A stretch of DNA of 64,000 nucleotides from Tepidanaerobacter sp. GT38 (GTDB lineage: Bacteria > Bacillota > Thermosediminibacteria > Thermosediminibacterales > Tepidanaerobacteraceae). A program made the position numbers and the translations under genes. The stretch covers positions 1 to 64,000 of the forward strand of contig NZ_JAFFJA010000003.1 of NCBI RefSeq assembly GCF_021991635.1. Reading direction: 5' to 3'. The notes beneath the pieces are model-generated. The model was not told where the DNA came from and made no database searches. It worked only from the letters and a program-made list of their open reading frames with translations. Of this stretch, positions 51,098-60,545 are shown piece by piece (the stretch's first letter is position 1; every line of letters starts with the position of its first letter).

Positions 51098-53689
51098 GTG
51101 TACCTATACGAGCAAATCGAACAAGCAAAGAATTTTGGAGCATACAAAGAATTACCAAAATACATTCCTGATAATCTGAATCCATCTTTTGAATTACGCC
51201 CGTATCAAAAAGATGCTTTTTGTAATTTTATAACATATTTTGAAAATGAAGCACTTTGTAGAAAGCCAACACAGACACTTTTTCATATGGCAACCGGTAG
51301 TGGAAAAACGCTAATTATGGCAGGACTTATGCTATATCTTTTTAAACAGGGATATAGAAATTTTCTATTTTTTGTAAATCTATCTAATATAGTACAAAAA
51401 ACAAAAGAAAATTTCTTAAATCGTACTTCATCGAAGTATCTTTTTGCTGATGAAATTAATATTGATGGAGAAAAAGTTAAAATTCGTGAAGTTAATAACT
51501 TCCAAGCAAGCGATCCGAATGCGATAAATATTTGCTTTACAACTATACAAGGGCTTCATTCAGATATATGGTTTGTCAAAGAAAACTCTGTTTCTATAGA
51601 TGATTTTCGTGATAATAAAATAGTTCTTATATCGGACGAAGCCCACCATCTCAATGTTGATACTCGCCGCGGCAACAAAGAAGAAATTGAAAATTATAGG
51701 AGCTGGGAAAGTACAGTTAAGAGTATTTTTGAAATGAACAATCAAAATGTATTACTCGAATTTACTGCAACATGTGACCTTGCAAACGAAAATATAAAAC
51801 GCGAGTATGAGAACAAAATAATATTCGATTATCCTCTAAAAAAATTTAGAGACGATGGATACTCAAAGGAAATACGTACTATGCGTTCTGACATATCAAT
51901 TATGGAACGAGCATTACAGGCGATAGTATTAAGTCAATACCGCTTAAAAATATTCGAAGATTTTCGCATAAGATGTAAACCAGTCGTTCTATTTAAGGCT
52001 AAGACTATTGCTGAAAGCAAAGCGTTTATGAAAGAGTTTATTGATACCATAAAAAATCTGAATGGTTCAGTACTAGAACGACTGGCAGATATTACGGAAA
52101 TAGATACTATGAAAAAGGTTTATTCGTATTTTGAAAAAAACGGAATAACCTTTGAGCAATTAGCACAAGAACTAAAAGAAGCTTTTGGGGAGGATAAGTG
52201 TCTTTCAGTTAACGAAGATGCTGAGGCCGAAAAGAATCAAATAATTGTCAATTCGCTTGAAGATGCTAATAATCCTTACCGAGCAATTTTTGAAGTAAGA
52301 AAACTAGATGAAGGTTGGGATGTACTAAATTTGTTTGACATTGTACGTCTTTATGAAACTCGAGATGCCAAGAATGGCATTCCCGGGAAAACGACAATAG
52401 CAGAAGCACAGCTTATAGGACGAGGAGCAAGGTATTATCCGTTTAAGTTGGAAGAATGGCAGAATAAATATCAGCGAAAATTCGATAAAGATTTGGATCA
52501 CCCCCTTCGCATCTGTGAGGAACTATATTATCATTGTCAAAACGAATCTCGTTATATTGCCGAATTATATAGGGCGCTAAAAGAGATTGGTATCGATATG
52601 GAAAACACAGTCACTAGAACATATAAATTAAAGGATGAGTTTAAGGCAGATCCGCTTTATCAGCAAGGATATGTATTCTATAATGAAAGACTAATAAAAA
52701 GCAGATCAGAGGTTACCGGTCTTTCACCTACTATACGCAATCATACATATGATGTTACTATTGCAACTGGACGAGCAGCTGAGGATACATTAATGTTAGG
52801 CGAAGAAGGAACAAAAGAGAGTTCGGTAACAACATACACTAAACATACATCTTTTGCTGAAATAGCGAGGATTAATTATTCGATTGTACATCGAGCTCTT
52901 CGTAAGTATGATGTGTTTAAGTTCAATAGACTAAAAAGCTATTTCCCACAATTAAAATCTATTAACCAATTTATCTTTGACGATAAGTATCTTGGAAATG
53001 TAAAAATAGATATTACATCAAGATATGAGGATCCTTCACCTGCTATCCTTTATGTGGCTTGCGTCAATGTTTTGAAAAAAATAGCTACTTCAATCTCTAA
53101 TATTGAAGAAACTTATGAAGGTTCTAAAACATTCATGGCAAAATATATTCGAGAGGTATTTAAAGATAAGCGGGTAAATTATACTAATCCTACCGATGGA
53201 GGCTTAGGTGTTTCACAAAACGATAATACTGTTCCTATGGCCTGGAAGCTTGATTTATCTAAAGAAGATTGGTTTGTGTTTGAAGATAACTATGGAACAT
53301 CGGAAGAAAAAGCATTTATTGCGTATTTTAAGCAGTATGTCGATAAACTAAAAGCTAAGTATGATAAAGTTTATCTAATACGAAATGAACGTCAATTAGC
53401 AATATATTCTTTTGATGGTGGTGAACGCTTCGAACCAGATTATCTATTATTTTTACATTCGCCTAAAGTTAATGGGTATGAGCAACTACAGATATTTATT
53501 GAGCCGAAAGGTACCCACCTTGTCAAAAATGATAGTTGGAAAGAAGATTTTTTATTGCAACTTGAGTCAAATGCGATTCCTATAGTTAAATTTGCAGACG
53601 ACAATAATTACAGGATTTGGGGATTCCATTTCTTTAACAGGGATTTAAGACGTAAAGAGTTTGATGAAGATATGAACCGACTTTTATAA
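51098..53689 (+). CDS. res: Type III restriction enzyme subunit (Res)
   Basis: An 863-residue DEAD/DEAH motor nuclease. Walker A is HMATGSGKTLIMAGLML, motif II is SDEAHHLN, and later helicase motifs include FEVRKLDEGWDVLNLFD and AEAQLIGRGARYYP. Near the C-terminus RFEPDYLLFL and IFIEPKGTHL form the PD-ExK nuclease site. It starts at GTG with GAGGGGG 6 bases upstream, directly after mod. With Mod it would cut DNA carrying two unmodified, inversely oriented sites. All motifs are intact. Confidence 0.93.
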   Translation: MYLYEQIEQAKNFGAYKELPKYIPDNLNPSFELRPYQKDAFCNFITYFENEALCRKPTQTLFHMATGSGKTLIMAGLMLYLFKQGYRNFLFFVNLSNIVQKTKENFLNRTSSKYLFADEINIDGEKVKIREVNNFQASDPNAINICFTTIQGLHSDIWFVKENSVSIDDFRDNKIVLISDEAHHLNVDTRRGNKEEIENYRSWESTVKSIFEMNNQNVLLEFTATCDLANENIKREYENKIIFDYPLKKFRDDGYSKEIRTMRSDISIMERALQAIVLSQYRLKIFEDFRIRCKPVVLFKAKTIAESKAFMKEFIDTIKNLNGSVLERLADITEIDTMKKVYSYFEKNGITFEQLAQELKEAFGEDKCLSVNEDAEAEKNQIIVNSLEDANNPYRAIFEVRKLDEGWDVLNLFDIVRLYETRDAKNGIPGKTTIAEAQLIGRGARYYPFKLEEWQNKYQRKFDKDLDHPLRICEELYYHCQNESRYIAELYRALKEIGIDMENTVTRTYKLKDEFKADPLYQQGYVFYNERLIKSRSEVTGLSPTIRNHTYDVTIATGRAAEDTLMLGEEGTKESSVTTYTKHTSFAEIARINYSIVHRALRKYDVFKFNRLKSYFPQLKSINQFIFDDKYLGNVKIDITSRYEDPSPAILYVACVNVLKKIATSISNIEETYEGSKTFMAKYIREVFKDKRVNYTNPTDGGLGVSQNDNTVPMAWKLDLSKEDWFVFEDNYGTSEEKAFIAYFKQYVDKLKAKYDKVYLIRNERQLAIYSFDGGERFEPDYLLFLHSPKVNGYEQLQIFIEPKGTHLVKNDSWKEDFLLQLESNAIPIVKFADDNNYRIWGFHFFNRDLRRKEFDEDMNRLL

Positions 53690-53764
53690 TATATCGCATT
53701 GATATAAGTTATTGATAAGTTTTTATTTGATTTACATCCATCCTGTATCCTCAACCCCCTGTAA

Positions 53765-53784
53765 AAAAGGGTGTTATCTAATCT
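53765..53784. other. Predicted attR
   Basis: AAAAGGGTGTTA (53765-53776), the inverse complement of the arm at 7150-7161, then TCT and the shared core AATCT (53780-53784). The host DNA to the right leads after 146 bases to the rlmD stop. See attL for the reasoning. Confidence 0.62.
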
Positions 53785-53810
53785 GGTAACTCAACTATAA
53801 ATTTTCAGGG

Positions 53811-53834
53811 TAGTTGATATGTTCCCGCAAACAA
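53811..53834 (+). repeat. rlmD-like fragment, inverted
   Basis: On the plus strand this encodes VVDMFPQT, the C-terminal motif of RlmD (the intact rlmD on the minus strand has VDMFPQ). The DNA TTGATATGTTCCCGCAAAC matches TTGACATGTTCCCGTAAAC near 454-473 (minus strand) at 17 of 19 positions. It is a scar in the rlmD-pst gap, opposite in orientation to rlmD. Confidence 0.55.
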
Positions 53835-53837
53835 TAA

Positions 53838-53913
53838 AAATAAGGGTTTCCTGACATTGCCACATCCAGCAGATCGGCCTCGAGAAAAACTAAATGTCTG
53901 GAACCCTTTATTT
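53838..53913. terminator. Imperfect long inverted repeat, bidirectional terminator candidate
   Basis: AAATAAGGGTTTCCTGACAT (53838-53857) and AATGTCTGGAACCCTTTATT (53893-53912) pair over about 20 bases with small bulges, leaving a 35-base loop. T-rich tracts lie on both sides. It is placed to end rlmD transcription from the right and any read-through from the left. Confidence 0.55.
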
Positions 53914-53930
53914 ACAAGCTTTTCAGGTTT

Positions 53931-55310
53931 TTATTTCTCAACCCTTGACATCAATACTACGCACTCAACATGATGTGATTGTGGAAACATATCTACTGGC
54001 TGAACTTTCTCAGTTTTATATCCTCTATCTTCAAGATAGCGCAAATCTCTCGCAAGAGTTGCAGGATTGCATGAAACATACACAATCCTTTCAGGTGAAG
54101 TTTTCACCATAGCATCAAGGGTCTTTTGATCGCAGCCTCTTCGCGGAGGATCTACTACTATTACATCAGGCCTAATTTCCCTTGCTGCCATTTCAGGCAT
54201 AATGGTTTCAGCAGTTCCCTGGATAAATTCTACATTATCTATACCGTTAATCTCGGCATTGTAAATAGCATCAGAAATAGCTTCAGGCACTACTTCTATA
54301 CCGTAAACCTTTTTGGCCTTTTTTGCCAAAAAAAGTGTTATTGTTCCTATCCCGCAGTATAAATCTATTACCGTTTCGCTTCCGGTAAGTTGAGCATATT
54401 CCACGGCTTTATTGTACAAAACTTTAACTTGTACGGGATTTATTTGAAAAAAAGATAGTGGCGATATTCTATACTTGATATCACCTATGTAATCGTATAT
54501 ATATGGCCTACCGTATAATGGAATGTTTTCACTGCCTAAAATTACATTTGTCTTTTTTGTATTAACGTTTAGTACAACGCTTTTTAAAGGTGGTATATTA
54601 TTTGCAAGTTTATCTATCAAACTGCTTGCAAAAGGAAGTTCCCTTCCATTAGCCACCACTATAACCATAACTTCTCCTGTCCTATAACCAACTCTGGTTA
54701 CCACATGGCGTACAAGGCCCCTGTGCGCTGTTTCATCATACGCCGGTATGTCATATTGCACCATCCAAGTCTTGACAGTAGAAAGCACCTCATTAACTAT
54801 TGGGTGCTGTAGTAAACAATCTTTTGTCTCTACAATATTATGAGTTCCTTTTTCATAAAATCCAATCACAATATAGTTTCCATGCATGCCGACAGGGTGC
54901 TGTGTTTTGTTTCGATAATGCCATGGCCTTTCCATTCCCAAAGTATCGTAAACTAATGTATCTATATGCCCTATCCTTTTTAAACTGTCTTTAACTTTCT
55001 CGGTCTTAAACATGAGCTGCCCTTCATATGACATGTGCAAAAGACTACAACCACCACATTGGCTGGCACTATCACATATTGGATTTGTCCTGTAAGGAGA
55101 AGATTCAATGATTTTTTTAACTTTGCCAATGGCATAATCTTTTTTTGATTTTACTATTTCAATGAGACATTTTTCTCCAATTATTGCATTTTCAACAAAA
55201 ACAGTCTTCCCGCTAATTTTACTAATTCCCTGGCCTTCATGGGCCATTTTTTCTATTATTACCTCATGTATGCTACCTGTCTTTAATTCTGTGTTGATTT
55301 TACGAGCCAT
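53931..55310 (-). CDS. rlmD: 23S rRNA (uracil-C5)-methyltransferase RlmD/RlmCD
   Basis: A 459-residue RNA methyltransferase of the RumA group. An N-terminal TRAM domain (IEKMAHEGQGISKISGKTVF) is followed by a 4Fe-4S cysteine cluster (CDSASQCGGC and a later Cys). The SAM fold contains TVIDLYCGIGTITLFLAKKA and DVIVVDPPRRGCD, and the catalytic cysteine is in IVYVSCNPATLARDLRYL. The C-terminus VDMFPQSHHVECVVLM is a hot spot for mobile-element insertion in Firmicutes; pieces like it occur at both ends of this window's phosphate-prophage block. Confidence 0.92.
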   Translation of the reverse strand: MARKINTELKTGSIHEVIIEKMAHEGQGISKISGKTVFVENAIIGEKCLIEIVKSKKDYAIGKVKKIIESSPYRTNPICDSASQCGGCSLLHMSYEGQLMFKTEKVKDSLKRIGHIDTLVYDTLGMERPWHYRNKTQHPVGMHGNYIVIGFYEKGTHNIVETKDCLLQHPIVNEVLSTVKTWMVQYDIPAYDETAHRGLVRHVVTRVGYRTGEVMVIVVANGRELPFASSLIDKLANNIPPLKSVVLNVNTKKTNVILGSENIPLYGRPYIYDYIGDIKYRISPLSFFQINPVQVKVLYNKAVEYAQLTGSETVIDLYCGIGTITLFLAKKAKKVYGIEVVPEAISDAIYNAEINGIDNVEFIQGTAETIMPEMAAREIRPDVIVVDPPRRGCDQKTLDAMVKTSPERIVYVSCNPATLARDLRYLEDRGYKTEKVQPVDMFPQSHHVECVVLMSRVEK

Positions 55311-55463
55311 TTGATTCCCCCCCCATTTTTGTTAAAATACCTTTTTTAATTTTAACATTTGTGTAGAAAAAATCCAATTTTTGTCGATTTTATTCTTGTA
55401 TATTACTGGATAATTAGATATAATTATATTAAAAGCTGGTAATATCTTACTAAAATAAAATAA

Positions 55464-55552
55464 CGTATTCTTGGCAAACTCCTCGAAAGGGGCGGACGCA
55501 AAGCTATGGGCCTAAAGTTTTTATATTAAAAAACTATGGTTGCCAGGCTGCA
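55464..55552 (+). ncRNA. Cyclic-di-GMP riboswitch (GEMM-I class)
   Basis: The leader of the chemoreceptor gene shows the GEMM-I signature: GGCAAACTCCTCGAAAGGGG, then CGGACGCAAAGCTATGGGCC, ending with CTATGGTTGCCAGGCTGC. The invariant GGACGCAAAGC element is exact, and a tetraloop-type GAAA is present in the first helix. An intrinsic terminator follows about 10 bases later, so it most likely controls transcription in response to c-di-GMP. Confidence 0.85.
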
Positions 55553-55561
55553 CATTTTAAT

Positions 55562-55578
55562 GCCCAGAAGGGCTTTTT
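55562..55578 (+). terminator. Riboswitch expression platform terminator
   Basis: GCCC-AGAA-GGGC is followed by TTTTT, then a further T-run, between the riboswitch aptamer and the chemoreceptor start. Whether c-di-GMP turns it on or off cannot be read here. Confidence 0.75.
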
Positions 55579-55613
55579 GTTTTTTTAAATTTTTAAGGAT
55601 GGAGGTTTTATAT

Positions 55614-57671
55614 GTGAAGGTAAATTTTAAATTGCCAAAGCTCAAGTTTCCAAAAAAGCAACCTAAGTTATCAAAAAATAAAAAAAGTATAGGCATTAAT
55701 AATAGCTTAAAAACACGTTTAGCAGCTTTTTTTGTGCTCATGGCAATTATACCCCTTATAGTTATGGGTATTATAGTCAACCAAATTACCGCAAATTCGG
55801 TAACTCATGAAATCCATGATAAGGCAAGCATAATTGTGGATAACTTAAACGATAACATTGATATTTTTATAGAGCAAAACAAAAACCTTATAGCTTTTGT
55901 AGCGAATACGAAAACTCTTAGGTCTTTGCAAAAAGATGATATATCTCCGTTCTTATATGATGTAGTTCAACAAAACCCCCAAATTCTTCGCATATATGTT
56001 GCAAATATTGAAGAACACGGTGTTTTCGCCGTACCTTTTGCTAGCTTTTCTGATGATTATGACGTTAGTAAAGAAGATTGGTATATAGGTGCTTTAGAAG
56101 CAAAGGGAAGTTATATTTCTAATGTGCGTGTTGATCCTATGTCTGGCAACTCTATTATTTCTATTTCTAATATTATTTTATCCGATACAGGAGAACCTAT
56201 CGGAGTCATAAGCGCAGATATATCCCTCGTAAGTTTAACACGAACGGTAATGAATTTGGAAGTTGGTGAAGAAGGTTTTGCATTTATCACTGACAAAAGC
56301 GGGCGTGTAATAGCACATAAGGATTATAAGATAGTTAAATCTCAGGAAAACTATTCCAATTTTGATTTTGTTAAGAAGGCCCTAAGCGGTGAAAAGGACT
56401 TTACAACATATAAGGATGCAGATGGCAAAGAACAATTTGTGGCCTTCGGTCGTTATAATCTTTTAGGCTGGGGAATATTTGTACAGCAACCTGTGGCAGA
56501 GGCATTTAGCTCTGTTGACGCGATTACCAAAACATTCTTAAGCATTGCCTTAATTGTCGCTGTTGTAAGTTTTGCTTTAAGTATGTTCCTAGGTCAAATC
56601 ACTATAAAGCCATTACGCAAACTGCTTGAAGCTACAGAAAAGGTAGCAAACAATGATTTGACAAGTGTAGTAGAATTAAAAGACAAGACAGAGGTTGGTG
56701 CACTGGCAGCATCATTTAATACTATGACGTCTAATTTGAGGCAACTGGTACAAGAAGTCGTTCATGCTACAGAAAACCTGTCGGCCTCAGCTGAGGAATT
56801 GGCATCTGGTTCCGAACAGAGCACCCTTTCAGCTCAGCAGGTAGCTCAGGCTATCGAACAAATCGCTCAAGGTGCAAATGACCAGGCTAAAAAATTAGAG
56901 GAAATCGCTCAAGTCGTAGATCAGCTGGTCATTGCAAATGGAAAAGTAGAAGAAAATGCAAGTTCCACAGCTAATTCAGCTCAGCTCATGAATGAGCGAG
57001 CAAAGGAAAGCCAGCAGAATATCAGACAGTCCAGAGATAAAATGGATGTAATACGAACATCTGTTGACAACTCCAACAGCATATTGGCACAATTAGACGA
57101 CAAACTCAGTGAAATTGGCAAAATCACCGGTATCATAGGTGAAATCGTAGATCAAACAAATCTACTCGCCCTCAACGCTTCCATTGAAGCCGCCCGTGCC
57201 GGTGAACATGGTCGAGGATTTGCAGTAGTAGCCGATGAAGTAAGAAAACTTGCTGAACAATCTGGAGAAGCTGCAAAACAGATATCCAAAATAGTCAAGG
57301 ACATACAAGCCAACAGCCGAGTTGCAGTAAATTCCATGGCAGAAAGTATTAAGGAAGTTGAAGAAGGCCAAGAGCTAATTCTAGACATAAACACACAAAT
57401 CGATACATTAATGGCCGAAATAGAAATGGTGGCACAGCGTTCACAAAATATTTCTAATGTGCTTTCTGAACAATACAGCCATATAGATAACATAGTGCGC
57501 ATGGTCCAGGATATATCCAGCATATCTCAAGAAACAGCTGCAGGAACACAAGAAGTATCAGCATCTACAGAAGAACAAACAGCAACTATGGAAAGCATAT
57601 CTTCATCGGCTCAGGAGCTGGCAAAACTTGCAGAAAATCTGGCAATGTTAGTGAATAAATTTAAAGTATGA
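55614..57671 (+). CDS. Methyl-accepting chemotaxis protein, dCache sensor
   Basis: About 685 residues from GTG at 55614, with GGAGG 8 bases upstream; an earlier in-frame ATG lies inside the riboswitch. Membrane segment at about 37-60 ([20 protein letters not shown]), a periplasmic double Cache domain ([20 protein letters not shown]), a second membrane segment near 310-330, then HAMP, then the signalling hairpin with tip [20 protein letters not shown]. The sensor probably binds an amino acid or organic acid. Expression should respond to c-di-GMP, tying chemotaxis to the sessile/motile switch. Confidence 0.92.
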   Translation: MKVNFKLPKLKFPKKQPKLSKNKKSIGINNSLKTRLAAFFVLMAIIPLIVMGIIVNQITANSVTHEIHDKASIIVDNLNDNIDIFIEQNKNLIAFVANTKTLRSLQKDDISPFLYDVVQQNPQILRIYVANIEEHGVFAVPFASFSDDYDVSKEDWYIGALEAKGSYISNVRVDPMSGNSIISISNIILSDTGEPIGVISADISLVSLTRTVMNLEVGEEGFAFITDKSGRVIAHKDYKIVKSQENYSNFDFVKKALSGEKDFTTYKDADGKEQFVAFGRYNLLGWGIFVQQPVAEAFSSVDAITKTFLSIALIVAVVSFALSMFLGQITIKPLRKLLEATEKVANNDLTSVVELKDKTEVGALAASFNTMTSNLRQLVQEVVHATENLSASAEELASGSEQSTLSAQQVAQAIEQIAQGANDQAKKLEEIAQVVDQLVIANGKVEENASSTANSAQLMNERAKESQQNIRQSRDKMDVIRTSVDNSNSILAQLDDKLSEIGKITGIIGEIVDQTNLLALNASIEAARAGEHGRGFAVVADEVRKLAEQSGEAAKQISKIVKDIQANSRVAVNSMAESIKEVEEGQELILDINTQIDTLMAEIEMVAQRSQNISNVLSEQYSHIDNIVRMVQDISSISQETAAGTQEVSASTEEQTATMESISSSAQELAKLAENLAMLVNKFKV

Positions 57672-57679
57672 AATCTAAA

Positions 57680-57716
57680 ACACCGGTCAAAGTTATTTTG
57701 ACCGGTGTATTTTTTT
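57680..57716. terminator. Bidirectional terminator
   Basis: ACACCGGTCAAA and TTTGACCGGTGT form a 12-bp stem with a short loop, followed on the plus side by TTTTTTT and on the minus side by TTTAGATTT. It serves the converging chemoreceptor and trmL genes. Confidence 0.88.
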
Positions 57717-57724
57717 AGTCTTTT

Positions 57725-58225
57725 TTAAGCCTTTGATGGGCCTTGAATTTTAAGCCCAGGAAAACCCCATTGGCGAAGAGCCTCATACACCACGATAGCT
57801 ACAGAGTTTGAAAGATTTAATGACCTGGCATCATCGACCATTGGAATTCTGATACAGCTTTCCCAGTGAGCTTGCAAAAGTGGCATAGGAAGGCCTGCCG
57901 TCTCCTTGCCAAATACTAAATAACATTCGCTCTCCGGAAAGTTTACATCTGTATAGCAGCGCTTAGCCTTTGTTGTGAGAAAAAACTTTGATTCACTTTG
58001 GTTTTTTGCTTCAAACTCATCATAACTTTCATAATACCTTACATCGACTAGTGACCAATAATCAAGGCCTGCCCTTTTTAAATGCTTGTCATCTATGCTA
58101 AATCCCAAAGGTCCTACCAAATGCAAAACAGCCCCGGTTGCCGCACAGGTCCTTGCAATATTCCCCGTATTTTGCGGTATTTCCGGCTCAACCAAAACTA
58201 CATGCAACACACATATCACCTTCAT
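57725..58225 (-). CDS. trmL: tRNA (cytidine/uridine-34 2'-O)-methyltransferase TrmL
   Basis: A 166-residue SPOUT methyltransferase that modifies the wobble base of leucine tRNAs. The three SPOUT motifs are present: VEPEIPQNTGNIARTCAATG, YLVFGKETAGLPMPLL and CIRIPMVDDARSLNLSNSVA. Length and motif spacing match TrmL exactly. It lies 5 bases downstream of the PHP phosphatase, so the two share a transcript. Confidence 0.92.
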   Translation of the reverse strand: MKVICVLHVVLVEPEIPQNTGNIARTCAATGAVLHLVGPLGFSIDDKHLKRAGLDYWSLVDVRYYESYDEFEAKNQSESKFFLTTKAKRCYTDVNFPESECYLVFGKETAGLPMPLLQAHWESCIRIPMVDDARSLNLSNSVAIVVYEALRQWGFPGLKIQGPSKA

Positions 58226-58230
58226 GCTGT

Positions 58231-59052
58231 TTATATATTTATTGATTTCCTGATTCTTTTATCAAAATAGCAAATTTTATCATAACCAAAACTTCTGATA
58301 AATTCCAAGGCCTTATCAAAATCCCTACCCACATCTTCTGGCACATGGGCATCAGAACTTATCATGACAGGCACCTGGTATTTTTTAAAATACTTCATGA
58401 GTTCTTGTGAAGGATACAATTCTCCCACAGGTTTTCTGATCCCTGCTGTACTTACTTCCAAACAAATATCCATTTGTCTTAGAGATTTTGCTAATTGTTC
58501 ATACCACCTGCTCATATCTTGACTGGGTCTATAGCCAAACACCTTAATAACATCGGGATGGGCAATGGCATCAAAAATCCCAGATTTTACTGCAATAAGT
58601 AGCGTATCAAAATATTCCTTATAAATTTCATCGACATTTCTTTCTTTCCACTCATCAATTAGAGCAGGGTGGTCAAAACCAAAATCCCCCAGCCAGTGTA
58701 CTGCACCTAATACGTAGTCAAAAGGATACGATTTTGCGAACTTCTTTATTTCATCTTCGTATTCAGGGACAAAATCTAGTTCAATACCCAGTTTCACAGG
58801 TAGCCCCAGCTTCTTTGCCTTTTCAACTACTTCTATGTAATCTTCGATGCTTTCTGTTGCCTCTTCTCTTGTCCATTTGCCCCTAAAACCGTCACTTGCC
58901 AAAAGCCCAACTGACTCTTTAAATCTATGGCCGTGTTCCGAAAAACCGACTTCAACAACACCTCTTTTTTCTCCTACTTCGTAAAATCGGCGTATCCACT
59001 CTATGGTATAAGGTCCTTGTTCCAAGTGCACGTGAAAATCATAAAACTTCAT
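58231..59052 (-). CDS. PHP-family histidinol-phosphatase-like protein
   Basis: A 273-residue PHP-domain phosphoesterase like HisJ/HisK. Metal ligands are in FYDFHVHLEQG, FSEHGHRF, GIELDFVPEY, VLGAVHWLGDFG, AIAHPDVIKVFG and MISSDAHVPEDVG. HisJ removes phosphate from histidinol phosphate in histidine synthesis. No other his genes are nearby, so the substrate may differ. Confidence 0.83.
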   Translation of the reverse strand: MKFYDFHVHLEQGPYTIEWIRRFYEVGEKRGVVEVGFSEHGHRFKESVGLLASDGFRGKWTREEATESIEDYIEVVEKAKKLGLPVKLGIELDFVPEYEDEIKKFAKSYPFDYVLGAVHWLGDFGFDHPALIDEWKERNVDEIYKEYFDTLLIAVKSGIFDAIAHPDVIKVFGYRPSQDMSRWYEQLAKSLRQMDICLEVSTAGIRKPVGELYPSQELMKYFKKYQVPVMISSDAHVPEDVGRDFDKALEFIRSFGYDKICYFDKRIRKSINI

Positions 59053-59114
59053 AAGATCACCTAAATAAAATATTTATAACAGTAAATATTATAGCATAAC
59101 CTTACAAAAAAAGA

Positions 59115-59143
59115 TAAAAAAACCCGGGAGTTTATCCCAGGTT
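59115..59143 (-). terminator. Terminator after the NhaC-family gene
   Basis: On the minus strand AACCTGGGA and TCCCGGGTT pair around a short loop with one mismatch and run into TTTTTT. Confidence 0.85.
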
Positions 59144-59158
59144 ATAGGAAATCATCAC

Positions 59159-60448
59159 TTAAGCTTTTGCCTTTGGAAAGCCAAATATTATAGCTAGAAT
59201 AGCCACAATTGCCAATAGATATGGGTAGTATAAAGACGGCATTATCTCAATGGGTGAAAGCTGAGATAGTTGCCCTGCAAGTAAAAGCTGTGCGCCATAC
59301 GGTATGATGCCCTGCCATATACATGAGAAAATATCAAGTAAACTGGCACTTCGCCTTGGGTCAACGCCGTTTTCATCAGCTATTTGCTTTGCCATGGGAC
59401 CTGTTATTACAATTGCCACGGTATTATTTGCTGTACAGATATCTGCCACAGATACGAGAGCGCTGATACCTGCCTCTGCTCCTCTGACACTTTTTATGCG
59501 GCTGGTAATAGTATTTAGAAGATAATCAACGCCGCCTTCTTTTGAAATTAGTGCTGCAAGACCGCCGACTAAAAGCGAAAGAATGAATATTTCCTGCATG
59601 GAGGTAAAACCATCATATATTGTCTGAGTAAAGGCTATAAGAGTAAAGCTGCCGTCTAAAAGACCGATAACTCCTCCTAAAACAATGCCTATTATCAAGA
59701 CCAAAAACACATTAATACCTAAAAGTGCTAACACCAATACAGCAATATATGGAACTATTTTTATAACACTGTAGCCTAAATCATCAGGAATTTGACCTGA
59801 TACACCGGAAATAATCATAATGATTATGGTTAAGATTGCAGCAGGTAGCGCTATTTTAAAATTCATTATAAACTTATCTCTCATTTCACACCCCTGAGTG
59901 CGGGTCGCGGCAATAGTGGTGTCGGAAATCATAGAGAGATTGTCGCCAAACATAGCCCCACCCACAACTGCGCCTACGGCTACAGCAACAGGCAGTTGTG
60001 CCTTGATGGCCATCTCAACAGCTATAGGTGCTACAGCACTTATAGTGCCCATAGATGTACCCATTGACGTAGATACAAAACATGCGATAATAAAAATTCC
60101 AGGCAGAATGAGGCTAGGCGGAATTATTGAAAGGCCGAAATTGACTGTTGATTCTACACCCCCCATAGCCCTTGCAACAGCAGAAAATGCTCCTGCTAAG
60201 AGGTAAATCATGCACATTATGATGATATTGCTGTCACCTACGCCACTTACAAAAGTGTCCATCTTTTCATCTATGCTGCCCTTGCCCATAACAAAAGCTA
60301 ATATAATACCTACAATTGCAGCAACAGGTGCGGGCAGCTGATAGAAAGCCATGTCGACACCTTGCATATTAAAATAAATACCTGAACCTAAAAACAAGGC
60401 CAAGAAAACCACCAAGGGCAGCAATGCCGTAGGATTGCCCTTTTTCAT
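59159..60448 (-). CDS. NhaC-family Na+/H+ antiporter-like transporter
   Basis: A 429-residue inner-membrane protein with about 11-12 hydrophobic segments. Family motifs include CFVSTSMGTSMGTISAVAPI, GAMFGDNLSMISDTTIAATR and CTANNTVAIVITGPMAKQIA. NhaC relatives exchange sodium for protons, malate/lactate or amino acids. Directly downstream of methionine gamma-lyase, it may import methionine (as MetT-type members do) or expel a product; that is inferred from context. A TATAAT lies about 45 bases upstream. Confidence 0.85.
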   Translation of the reverse strand: MKKGNPTALLPLVVFLALFLGSGIYFNMQGVDMAFYQLPAPVAAIVGIILAFVMGKGSIDEKMDTFVSGVGDSNIIIMCMIYLLAGAFSAVARAMGGVESTVNFGLSIIPPSLILPGIFIIACFVSTSMGTSMGTISAVAPIAVEMAIKAQLPVAVAVGAVVGGAMFGDNLSMISDTTIAATRTQGCEMRDKFIMNFKIALPAAILTIIIMIISGVSGQIPDDLGYSVIKIVPYIAVLVLALLGINVFLVLIIGIVLGGVIGLLDGSFTLIAFTQTIYDGFTSMQEIFILSLLVGGLAALISKEGGVDYLLNTITSRIKSVRGAEAGISALVSVADICTANNTVAIVITGPMAKQIADENGVDPRRSASLLDIFSCIWQGIIPYGAQLLLAGQLSQLSPIEIMPSLYYPYLLAIVAILAIIFGFPKAKA

Positions 60449-60490
60449 ACTTATCCCCCTTTATTTTATTTTTATAAATTGCTCCACATA

Positions 60491-60496
60491 ATTATA
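60491..60496 (-). promoter_or_regulatory. -10 element upstream of the NhaC-family gene
   Basis: TATAAT on the minus strand, 43 bases before the start codon, in the AT-rich gap after the methionine lyase. No convincing -35 was found at 17 bases. Confidence 0.4.
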
Positions 60497-60545
60497 ACAT
60501 ACAACAAGTACAATTGTAGGAAAATAGTTGTTTTTAAGCTCAGTC

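Larger units (their letters stand above)
7141..53784. mobile_element. Siphovirus-type prophage, probably defective
   Basis: The span between the predicted attL and attR holds integration, lysis, tail, head, packaging and replication modules of an HK97-like siphovirus, plus two toxin-antitoxin pairs and a type III restriction-modification system near the right end. Six genes carry small indels and no large terminase is visible. Flanking genes are host housekeeping genes on the same strand (rlmD to the right, pst operon to the left). The ends rest on the att analysis; if the restriction system is host DNA, the right end would lie nearer 48.8 kb. Confidence 0.85.

Noticed and set aside
53737-53776. 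Hairpin CCC...GGG after res as its terminator
   Set aside because: The stem is only 3-4 bp and no T-run follows. The long inverted repeat at 53838-53913 is the better terminator candidate.
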